A DNA stretch of 64,000 bases, from positions 64,001 to 128,000 of the forward strand of contig JAQGDQ010000250.1 in NCBI GenBank assembly GCA_030141605.1, in the 5' to 3' direction. The DNA comes from Tubiluchus corallicola (lineage: Eukaryota > Priapulida > Priapulimorpha > Priapulimorphida > Tubiluchidae). Position numbers and translations under genes: made by a program. Shown here in pieces: positions 1 through 20,600 of this stretch. Position 1 is the stretch's first letter; the number at the start of each line of letters is the position of its first letter. The notes beneath the pieces were generated by a model. The model saw only the letters and a program-made list of their open reading frames with translations, was not told where the DNA came from and ran no database searches.

Positions 1-69
1 TTTAAAAATTCTACAAGTTTCCTAATGCATTTTGTTGATAAATTAATATTTTAACAAAATATATTTTAG

Positions 70-8956
<8,887 letters not shown>

Positions 8957-9329
8957 CCCTCTTGAACTGCGGTCGTGATCGTGTATTGTAACTAACATAT
9001 GACTGGCGAGTTTTGTGACAAAACGTAATAGGATATTTATTTGGTCTCACGTCTGTACAGCAGCTGCAGCGAACGAGATATTCATTAAATGTGCTTGTAA
9101 AAGTACAAACATTCTCAAAGCATCTGGTGACTCTAAACATCTTTACCAGCGTAAAGACAATTTTTCACTGTCACCATTGGTGAAGTCTAATTTTGAGAAG
9201 TGTATTTTCTCAGATGTGCTTTATTGTCTATAGTTATACTCATTGGTACTGGATAAGTTTTTATTGTAGTTATATAGCGAGTGCCAATTAGCCCAACGGG
9301 TTACGGTACATTTTTCAACTTTGTTTCTT
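8957..9329 (+). other. eIF4A 3' UTR and start of intergenic DNA
   Basis: Non-coding sequence after the TAG stop. An ATTAAA at about 9085 followed by a GT-rich stretch is a possible poly(A) signal; a canonical AATAAA appears only near 10220. The true cleavage site cannot be set from sequence alone. Confidence 0.4.
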
Positions 9330-9887
9330 TGGTGGGGGGTAACTCTCTGGGCTGTTTGATTTACGTCCCAGTATTTTAACAGTCGCAAAAGCAAAAAATC
9401 ACAATTATATTTAAACCTACAAAAGGCAGTTGTAGTTGACCTCTAATATCAACAGTTGCATAAATCAGCTCACTGCAACGATAAAATTGCAGCTCCCGGT
9501 AAAAAATGTAAATTTGAACAACATTGCAACAATTTCATTCTGCAAATTTAAAAAAGTAAATTTCGGGGATTGAAATATTGCTCTATTGTTTAGATTCGCA
9601 TTTTACGTCATTGATTGCTTTGTCAAAGTAATTGAGAGGAAGTCGATGTAGCCTAGAAGAATTTGGAATTTCTTACTGAAATCGTTATTTCTGTCATTTT
9701 GTTTGTGCTAATAATTTATCCATGACTTTTACCAGAAATTGTTATAGTTCAAATTCTGTAATATGTTGTTCGGTGTTGATTCCTGTGTCCTATAATGCAC
9801 GTAACTAATGCAAAGTTTGTGAATGCTGTACTGTATTTTCTTTGACTTTGCATGTTTTGATCTGGCTTAGAGGGTTACCCCCCACCA
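9330..9887. mobile_element. Non-autonomous DNA element with G-rich terminal inverted repeats
   Basis: The left end reads TGGTGGGGGGTAACTCTCTG and the right end, reverse-complemented, TGGTGGGGGGTAACCCTCTA: the first 14 bases are identical and similarity continues to about 25. The 558-bp interior has no open frame and no transposase similarity that I recognise. No clear target duplication was found. Confidence 0.7.
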
Positions 9888-10822
9888 CAGTCATACTGAT
9901 GATGCGCGGTTTTCTGTCTGTTTCATAAATTCTTCACATTTTTGTTGATAAGATTTATGATTATAGAACTAAATTTATTAAAAACCATGTGTCACAAATT
10001 ATTGTGAATTGTCGATTTTGTGTTTATTTACAATGACACCTTCCTGCTTTTGAACCATTTTTTATCCCTTTCCCAAGACGAAACACAAATACACCACAGT
10101 GTGCCATAAGCAAAACGCAAAGCAGTACACAATTTATGGTGTTATAAAAGTCATATAACTATCGAGAGAAGATTACCTACACAAAGTAAAATACTTTGAC
10201 GTTTATTGATTAATGGACTCAATAAAATAGGAGTTTATTATAAAGTAACCTGGCATTCAATGAAAAAGCCTGTCAATGTGTGGCTAGGGTAAATTAAATA
10301 TCAATGCTATTAATTTGAGACACTCAAGAGCCATCTTGGCCTGTGTTAAAAAGTGTGGTACCCAGAATTGCTGACAGACAAAACCACCCAAGAGTACCCA
10401 ATGGCTTATTTTACATTAACAAGCAAACCACCATAATAACCATACTTATCTTTTCCCTTGTGGAGATTCTCTTGCACTGATTGCTATTATTTCTATGTAT
10501 GGTTGGTTGGCTGGAAACTATTGGTCTTGTTGTAACATTGAAATATTGCAGGTTGCACTTAAAAGTTTGCGTGGTGTCGCATTAATTTAAACCAATTTTC
10601 CTGAATTTTGAATTTCGCAAAAGATAAGCGATGCGCGTGTTTTTGCTTTGGTTTTAAAATAACGGCTGATCAAAGATTTCTTCTTTTGCTTTCTCTCTCA
10701 TGGTCTTGAACTTGGAACTTTTTATGGGAGTGTAGGACGCCGAGGAATCCATTAGCCGAAGCAGGACACTTCCGGCAAAACGCATGTGCCAAATTTGCGG
10801 AAAAGCAGTGACGTACATGGGC

Positions 10823-11196
10823 AGCCCAAGTAGGACACTAGCGTAAAAGAAAAACTATGTAGGGCACATAACTCGCTAACGCGTTTACTTAGTAGAAACA
10901 AATTATTTGTCCAAGAAGACCAGTGACGGATCACCTGTCTGTGAAGCATCACAAAATAAAAAAATGATGAATCGCCTAAAAAGTGCGCTTATTTCACTTC
11001 AAAGAAGATTAATATTGGCAACTATTAATTATTCTAGCTCAGAATAAAATTATTTTTTTATCAGATGTATAATAAATTATTCAACACGTATTGACGTTTT
11101 TAATTATTATTATTATTACATAACCAAGGACAACGGACGGTCCCAGTACGCTTAACGACTCAATTCGCCAGCTGTCTCTATTGTCCTACTTGGGCT
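10823..11196. mobile_element. Element bounded by 15-bp perfect inverted repeats
   Basis: AGCCCAAGTAGGACA at 10823-10837 is exactly inverted at 11182-11196. The 374-bp interval is AT-rich and non-coding, and lies between eIF4A and the MAO start codon. The motif AGGACACT also recurs just outside it at about 10765. Most likely a MITE. Confidence 0.65.
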
Positions 11197-11693
11197 AGTG
11201 GTTTATTCGGCGCCCAACAGGGAGGATTGTGCTTTGACGTTACCGGGATACAATCCAGGTATTAAACCTTCCACTTCCAAAGAAGCAAAGGGAAATAGCC
11301 TCACGTGGATGTATTTCGTAAAAAATACCTTAATGGAGCATCTCCAATTTTGAAAGATACTCCATCGAGGAGGGCAGCAAAAGAGCGTACCATTTGACGT
11401 TAGAAGGTGGATGGTGTAATGTTCTTGGACGAATGATACACGTCATATAATGATATGAAGTCACTTACTGAAAAGTTATTTTAATAGAGTTGTGCTGGTT
11501 TTTATGAATGCGTTTGTTTCAGTAAGTTAAACAAACTAGTAAATCAAATAAATCATAAAAGATTAACGGATTTTTAACCAATTACAGAGTCAAAATATAA
11601 TGAGCTATGCTAGTGGAAAATTTGCGATTTTACTGAACTGTGAAGTCTAACGATTAGTCGCACAGTCAAAATAGACTACAGGCAATATTAAAT

Positions 11694-14600
11694 ATGGAGA
11701 ATACCTATGATGTTACCGTAATCGGCGCCGGAGTTAGTGGTAACGATTATCTACAGTGATTACTTTAGTTAGTTAGTTTTTGAAGGTGCACTTTCTAAAA
11801 GCAGTAAGTAGGATCCGAATCAGTCTGCATTCACTTTGTACTTTTTTTCATCTAAACATGCAAGTGTGTTTTTGCACAACATGAGATGCTTGCGCTTGCC
11901 AGACATGTGTACCGTGGTTCCCTATGCTGCCTCATTGTACATTGCACTGCAGTACATGGTAAGGTGGTATGTGGTACCATGGTACAATTAGAGGCAGTAT
12001 GCGGCGTCACAGGACACGGGACCGTTGAGCAAGCGCAAACGTCTCATATAATATTCTCGGGCACCAGCTAAATTTATTAGAATTAGAATTAGAATTCATT
12101 AATTTTTCATGTGTTAGTAAAAATATTTGTACAGTGTAACTATAACAAATTGCATTAAATTGTAGATATAACATATTAATTGTAGTTTCTTTGTATAAGT
12201 GAAGAAGCAACAAATGAACGTGGTTAATATTATCAAGTCAGCCACCTTATCAGTCAAATTTTGGATAATATTTCCAAGTCATACTTGGGCCTTAAAACCT
12301 ATTTAATCATTTTTCAAGTCAGACTTGACTAAAGTTTGTTATAATAATTATATTAACCTCGAAAATCTTTGTGCTTGTTCAAAAGTGTGCTTATCATTTG
12401 TGAGTCAAAATGATGGTCAGGATTAACCGAGTGACACGGATTTTCTGACAGTTGTTTAAAATTAAATGACATTTTTTCAATCACTTATTGATTATCATAG
12501 TACGGTGCTACACCCCATTTTGTATTGCTAATTTTGTTACCTGATGGCCTAAGCAATGATCAGTGTTGTTAATCAGAATATTTGTAGAACATCATAACAC
12601 AGCATCCCTAGCGGTTCAGGAAAGTATTGGTTGAAAAATACCAAGTTGTGAGTTGGGACCAAGGACAAGCAATCGATGCTATGTCATCTTTTTTGCCAAA
12701 ATCGAGTATTTGGCTATTATAAACTAGTGCTTTACCAAAATGCCAGTCTACTCAGGTAAAAACCCATAAACTTATACCATATATACTACTTGAATTTATT
12801 CTTTTCTTTTATTTATGCAGGATTAAGCGCTGCTAAGCTGCTCACAAATCAAGGCCTGGATGTTTTAGTACTGGAAGCGAGAGACAGGGTCGGAGGCAGA
12901 ACGCTAACTGCTAGGGTAAATTCGACAACTTCTTTTTTGAAATGGAGGGAGTTTAATTGCATTAGTTCTAATACATTTTTATTTTTGTTTGTTATTTCTG
13001 CATTGACCATATCTGTTACACATATTAATTAGTGTAATATGTTTTGCTATTGTGGCTGTGTCTAAGTAGAATATACTTATTCAGACATTTATATTAACCA
13101 TGTATATTTATAGGACAAGAAAATGGCCAACCAAAGGAAGCCTGAGAAAATTCGCAATAAAAAATTATATTACCTAAGTATAATCTTAAGCGAATAAAGT
13201 ACCCACGTTTTCGCATTAAATCTAATTTTTGTAAAATATTTCAACCGCTGCAATAAAACATTAGCGCAGACATGTTTCATTTAGTCCGCCAATTGAAAAA
13301 CCGCATGTGACTGATCACGTGGTATGACATCACTCGAACACAGTCGCAGTGTGTTCTGAGCACGTGTACTATAAAGATTTGTGTTGTGGTTCTGTGATGC
13401 CATCTAATATGGCGCCGCCGGGACAGTGTCGCAGGAGTACTTAAAATGAAAACAAACAGGAAATTCTTTTACCGTGAGTATGATAAACGCTTAAGATTAC
13501 TCCTAACCATTATAATTCTTTTGCAAAAATGTTCTGAGACTTGCTTTAACTAGGCCTTTTCTTGTCCTTTGATCATGAATACTCAAGTAACAGTTTTTCT
13601 GAAATCTTTTTTAAATTGTTGTGCTTTTTTGTCTTTGACATGATTTAGTAGAATTTATGCCATAACAAATTAATATGTGATTGTTTTTACATTTAGGCAC
13701 CAGAATATGGCGGTTACACAGACCTGGGTGGGGCGTACTTTGGGCCAACACAGAACCGGGTGTTTCGGCTTGCTAAGGAATTTGGTTTGAAATTTTTCTT
13801 TGTAAATGAGGTTGAGAATACAATTGATTTCAGGAAGGTAAATATTAAAATTGAAATTGTGTAAATAGTAAAACTGTCATAAAATCTTAATTTTGATCTA
13901 TAGAAGAGGTTATTTCTCTTTCAAATTGCAATGAAAGATTAACTACTTCTACAAGATTATGATATGCAGAGTGTCAGGAAATGATTGGCCAAATTGTACG
14001 GTAAGCAATAGACAGAATAGATCAAAAACATGAAAAACTCGTCTAATTTTGAATAAACAACAGCTACTTTGATACTGGTACTGTTGCCATTTTCCAGCTC
14101 ATGTGATTTCATGAAAGCGGTTTTAGTAAGCCACAGCCACTGGATCAGAAACACTAAAAAACTTTCGAATAACGTAGAATCCAAGTGCTTGCAGGCAAGG
14201 CAGTTGTGGTAGTAATTCTTTAATTATTAAGTTTAATATAAGTAATAACATAGTGTAAGCATAATTAAGTGCACAACAGAAATTAAATTAAACAAACTAG
14301 TTGCATTATTTTGCTCTGAAAATGCACGATTCGCCAACGCCAACAAGTGTCGTCCCAACACAAAGCACAGCAAAGCGCATTTTCTAGTTTTGCTTTATCT
14401 GGTTTCCTAAGATTACTTCATTATTTCACACAGACATTAGATTCAGTTTCAAATTCAATCGGCACAATCTGTAGACAGGTAATTAATTACACTTAATTAG
14501 CACACTATAATACTTGCATAAGCCTACACACAGGTACCATTACACTTTTTTATTCTAATATTACACAAGAAAAATTCAATGTTGTGGCATGATGGGGACC

Positions 14601-17600
14601 TTGGAGAAAGAGGTTGACTGTTGAGAATAGGGTGCTAAAAATACTTTTGCCTAGGGTGCCAAACTACCTATAGGTGATCTTGAAAGCTTATTTTAAACTG
14701 AACTTGATTATGGCAAAGTTGTTACATTAGCTGCATAATGACCTGCATTGCTTTTTCTGTTCTTTTTAAAGGGAACCCGCAGACTCTTCAAGGGTGTCGT
14801 ACCACCTGTGCGGAATCCACTTATACTTCTTGATTTGAATCATGTTTTGCGAGAACTTGATACTTTAGCTTCACAGGTATGCAGTGGCTATTTTCCTAGA
14901 ATGCTGCACCTATATGTGTTATTCGCAGAAACAGTCACGTTAAGAACCGTTCTGTTTCAAACCTGGTACATTTATTGTGCACTAATATGCTATACAATAT
15001 AGTGGTTTTACTTTGAATCTGAGGGCGGCTTTTCTTTTTAACCTCTTTGCCCAAGAATTTATGGAAGTCACATGCCTAGCAGTTTTTTTTTGAAGCACTT
15101 GCTACTTCAAACAGAATGTTTAATCAGTTCACTGTTGCTGTTATGCCACCAGTGCTGCAACAGTAATCTGCCAGTATTTCTTGCAGCTTTAAATTTCATG
15201 GAGCAACTAAGAGCGTAGAGTCAACTTTCAGAACTACAGTAGAATATGAAGCACAAAATCCTAATATTTAAAGTTTTTGAAATCTTTGCAGTGCCTACTA
15301 AGCTGAAGAGTGATGACTCGTACTTTGAAAGTAATTATACTACACCTGTCAATTAATAGATTCAGTCAATTAATTGGGTCAAAACTCTTTCATCCCAAAG
15401 TGAGGCTTTAAGGGGTGTCTGCTGTATATTCAAATTTCTGAGGGTCCTTTTATTTGGTATTACAAGTGTTATAACAGTGTTTGTATTTAGATCCCCTGTG
15501 ATGCTCCGTGGAAGGCGAAGAACGCAAGAGAATGGGACTGTATGACGGTGCGAGAATATGTCAACAGGGAATGTTGGTTTAAGTACGTTCTTTGTAAAAA
15601 AATAGAAGTGCACTTGTGTATTTCGTGTGCTGTGTAAACTTAATTCCTTCCTACTCAATGCAACTCAGTCAAGAATTTTTTTCAGTAATTCTGTAGATGT
15701 TTTAACATATTAAAATACTTTATGCTGTTTAATACAAATGAGCATTTAAGTGCTAAGATTCACTGTAGAATCCCAAATTTCATATTGAAGTTGAACATTT
15801 ACTGTGACTAAATGACATATCTTGGGGTTACGTTACGTGCTTCAAGCACAGATTCAGCAGTTCACTAGCATAGTCTGCTCATTGTGGCATGATTGGAACT
15901 AGGGCCGTTATCAAGGATGCTTTGTAAGATTATCAAAGATAAACTCTCAGATGAGCCACTGAATCAGCAGATACGTCTTCCGATTTATGTATTCCTCCCT
16001 CTCCAAGATAATCAACTAAAGTCCTTATGGCATTGAAGCTACCTAGAGCGAGTACCAAACCCACACAATTACCAGCCATTCACACAAAACCATTCATATG
16101 TGCACCTCATCACTCAGCTATGAACCCTCATCACAACACAATCACATATGGCACTCATTTGACTGCCTAGTTCATCATTAGTGTGACATATTTGCCGCCT
16201 TCCTCTGACATGCTTTTTAAATCACTCAACTGGTTTCACAGTTTGCATGAAATTTTGCACTATGTACAACTGCCCTTATTTCATAAAGTTCATCATAAAT
16301 CTTGCTGACAGTACCACATCACGTGTCACTCTTTTGGGCAACCTCTTCACAGTCTAATACTGTGACTAAATTGTAATTCGTACAGCGACTAAAAATGATC
16401 CAATAATTTTGTCTGTTTGTTTAGAATTTTTGCATGTTTTTAGATTCTCTTTCTAAATAATAGTCTTTAAAATAAACTATTGTTTCAGCTACACAGCAGA
16501 AATCATTACTATAGCCGTGAATTCGATCCTAACTTCTGAAACCCATGAAGTTTCTATGCTGTACTTTCTCTGGTACATTCAAAGTGGACAGGGTGTAAAC
16601 AGGCTAACCAACATCACTAATGGAGCTCAGGTTACCATTTATTAATTTTACTTACTAAGAACAAACTTTTAAGATAGCAGAAAAGGTAGCATTGAACATT
16701 AGCAAATTTTATTTTATTCGACTAATTGATAAGTGAATAAGTTTAACAACTTTGATTCTGTTTTTCAGGAACGTAAGATAGTGGGCGGTGGCCAGCGACT
16801 CAGTGAATGTATGGCTGACGAACTTGGCAGTAAGAAACTGCTTCTGTCCGAGCCAGTGATTAAAATAAACCAGACTGATACTGCCGTGACTGTCACAACC
16901 AGTTCTGGCAAGTCGTTCAAGGTATCTGATGCCCACTACGTCTGCCATTTTGTAATATATGATGCAGCATCTAGTAAGAAGCATAAAATGTGATGAACGA
17001 TGAAACTTCTATTATTTCCAGAATATCTATGCGTTTATAGTAAAAAAAATCTGCTTTTTTGTACATCATCACTTACCGTTTAAAAAGTTCAGAAACGCAT
17101 ATACATTATTTGGTTTGATAATAAAGCAATTAGTGATTATACATATTACGTAATACACTGGTAATACAGAGTGGTATATAACCTTTTGCAGGGAAGCCGC
17201 AAATACAATAAGTAATAGCACAGATCGATTTATCGACGACAAACTATTGCTGAAACATTAACAAGTCTTTAATGTGCTTATTATTTAATGTGGAAGCTCA
17301 CATATTAGATGTAAAACTTCGATTAGATTTTATTGACTAAATCTTACTGGGTAAGACACATATAAAGGCCTTAACAATGTTAATAAACACAGACTAAAAA
17401 CAGCCCAGTCGCACAAACCAACTTGAACAATAAAAATTACAAATCACTTTACTATAAATGTCAGCAGCAGCTATACATATCTTGTAGTCTGTAGGAATAT
17501 GATCACAACAGCAACTGAAAAAAATTAAAACTCTCCAACACATATTGCAGATGTTTCACTAGCTTGTATTTTGAATGCTGATCAATGGTCTGCTCTTGGA

Positions 17601-20600
17601 TCAACTTAGCATTCACCACGACTTTTAGGATAGCGCTACTGCGGGGACAAAACAGGCAAATTTCCGGGCCGCTCAATTCGATAAAAAGTCAATTCCAGAG
17701 TTTTCATTTAACAGCTGTGATTACATCACTCAAGGTGAGGTGCATGAGACCTCCTCACTAAATACTCAGTGCATAATAGTTTCTCTGTTGTTTCAGTAAT
17801 ACTTTGGTATTTTACAGCATTCTGTACTTCACTTGTTTTTGTAATCCACCCATCCCCCCAAGAAAAGGACTGAGGTCATGAGATTTGCTCACTAAATACT
17901 AAGTGCATAATAGTTTCTCTATAAGCTGTTCTTATATGCCCCGAGAAAGAGGTTATGTACCACCCTGTCTAATGCCAAGTATTAAAAGTATCCTGACTGC
18001 ATCTTTTGTTGTACGTAGTGAAATTAAATCTCAATAAAACGTTTTGCCATTGTTATATGCATTACTGAGTATGGACAAACTTATACCACTGTACATAATT
18101 GTAATGGTGAACCACAAGTACTAGTTGTTGTTCTTCAACACATTTCTACTTACTCATTTTGTGTTGTAATTCTTTTGTAGACAAAGCATGTCATAAGTGC
18201 CGTGCCACTTGCATTGTTGAACAGGATCGAGTTCATACCGTGTCTGCCACCGCTAAAGATCCAACTCATCCAGCGTATTCCTATGGGATCGATTATAAAG
18301 ACAATGACTTTCTATCATACCGCGTTCTGGCGAGAGAAGGGTAATTTATTTACAGGATATATTTGATTTTCTCTCATCTAATTGCTAACATTTCTGCTCG
18401 TTTTCAGTGAGATATATAAGTGTCAGAGCTTTGAACTTTTATGACAATTGAAAAAATACATTTGCTATTAAAATATTCGATTTAACAAATGGCCACTTAC
18501 AAATGGCGCTGTACATGTGGTCATTTTGTGCCTTCATTAGAGTTTATCACTTTTTAATTGACTAGCAACTAAGTTTTTAAACCTCAGTGTTACACAACTG
18601 TTCACGGCTGTGTGATACTTGTTTTCAGGGGTGTATCAAGACTTTACGACGCCCTAGGCTGATAGTGCTGTCCTGCGTATCTCTACGTGAATGTATAGTT
18701 GCTTATGTAATGAGAGGATTAAACAATTACTTGCTTCATGAAATTGAGTGAAAAAGTACAAGGCAGTCATTTTATACATTAGTTAGACTTAATCACTTTT
18801 TGGTTGACTAGCGGCTAAGATACTTGTTTTGGTGTTTTATAGCCAACTGCCATTATATGGAAACCAGAAAAATAGAATTGTTCATGACCGCCTGAATTTG
18901 TCCTGTAGAATTCTTGCTAGGAACTTCATCAATGAGCAAATTAGTGGAAAAACTACATTACGACAATAATTTCTATTTTAAAATAAGTAAAGCATGTATT
19001 GCAGAATTCAGACGTCTTTTGTGATGTAATGTTCCCCTAGCTGTTAAACATTGATATCGAACATTGAGGCACTTTATAAACTTTAGTGCTTTTCTGTGTT
19101 TTTATGCAGGTTTGTGTGGAACTGTGATAAGCCACGATGGACCGGTCAAGTTTTGCGTGGACGATTGTAAGCCAGACGGTTCTGCTCCTTGTATAATGGG
19201 TTTTATCCTTGCCGACACAGCTAGAGAACTGTGTGACATGACACCCGAACAAAGGTATAATTCATTGATTCATCATCTTTGCACGTGATATAGTGACATT
19301 TTTGAGAGGTGCATATCATTTTGCTAGGAATATAATGTCTAACAGTATCTACTTGATGCAGAAAATGTAGAGAAAAAGTTAACTTAAAAGTTAACTTAAA
19401 ACCATTCCACATTGCCCCCAAACCTATTATGTCAACAGTAGGTATTGAAACCGGGTGTCATAGCTGAATGGTAGCTTGCTGGTCTCCCACCCGAGAAGTC
19501 GCGGGTTCAACTCCTGGCCGAGTCCTACCAAAGCCTTAGAAAACGTTACCGCTGGTTCATCTAGCACGCACGCGGGTTTATCACTACAACTTTGGGGTAA
19601 TAATAATCGAACCACCTTGGAAATAAGTATTGAGTTACTTAAGGTGTTTTCCCTGGATTGTGTCCTAAGCAAAATTATAATAATAATTGTTATTATAAAA
19701 TCGACTACAAAGTGATCTTTTGCACATATCAGCTGATTGTTTGATAGCCTGTACTTTAGGTAAATGGTGGACATAACACTTTTTAAATTTAATCAAACTA
19801 ATTTTACATTTCTTATTGTTCAGTATCAGAAAATTTTTTATTTGATGTTTGGCTTTACCTTTCTATCCCTTTTTAAAACATTGTACATTCCTGGCAAAAG
19901 GTCGTGTGCAACCTCGTATATGAAGTTACCCGAAAGCGTAGAAACTCTGCAATAGTTCTGTAACTTTGGATGTGACAGAGTTGTGCACAAAATGTGCATA
20001 GAGCTACGTATACACTAATGTGTAGGTTAATGTTAGCCCATGGTTTGTTAGCCTACTGTGAAATTTTTTTACGTAATTTAGTTAACAACTTTTTGTGCGT
20101 ATTTATTTTCTCCGTTTCATTCTTATAGGAGAGACATTGTTTGCAAGCACTATGCACGATCCTTCGGTTTGCAGGAGTTTTTAAATGTAAGTACATATGT
20201 CTGATATTGACAAATTTGTCTGCAAACAAAAACCTCACAAGGCTACATTATAGCTAAACTTAGTAAAAGCTGATGTCTGTTTTGACACCTTATCTCTAAT
20301 CTAGTACAAAGGGCATTTGCTATACCTACTCACTGCTCTTTTTCACTACATTTTTTCACCTTACTGATAACTCTTCTTTTTTAACATTACAAACTCAGTT
20401 TAACCACTATTAATACTTTAGCCTTTTTTTTGTTTTGCCATTTGTTTCGTTTGTTTCTTTCTCTTTAACTTCCACCAGTAAATGGACAGCTGGCAGCTGA
20501 TAGTTCAGGCATGTAATTAAACCAAGTGCAGTGCTTGCTATTGTTTCTTGCTCTGTTTTGTCCATCATTAAAATGATTCTGTACATTTATTGGACTGCTC

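Noticed and set aside
18159-18344. 61-codon frame overlapping MAO exon 8
   Set aside because: It is an out-of-frame shadow; the MAO frame here gives [16 protein letters not shown] and RIPMGSIIK.
19453-19525. Possible tRNA gene
   Set aside because: A and B boxes are good but the flanks do not pair into a full cloverleaf, and the SINE body and tail seen in other copies follow directly.
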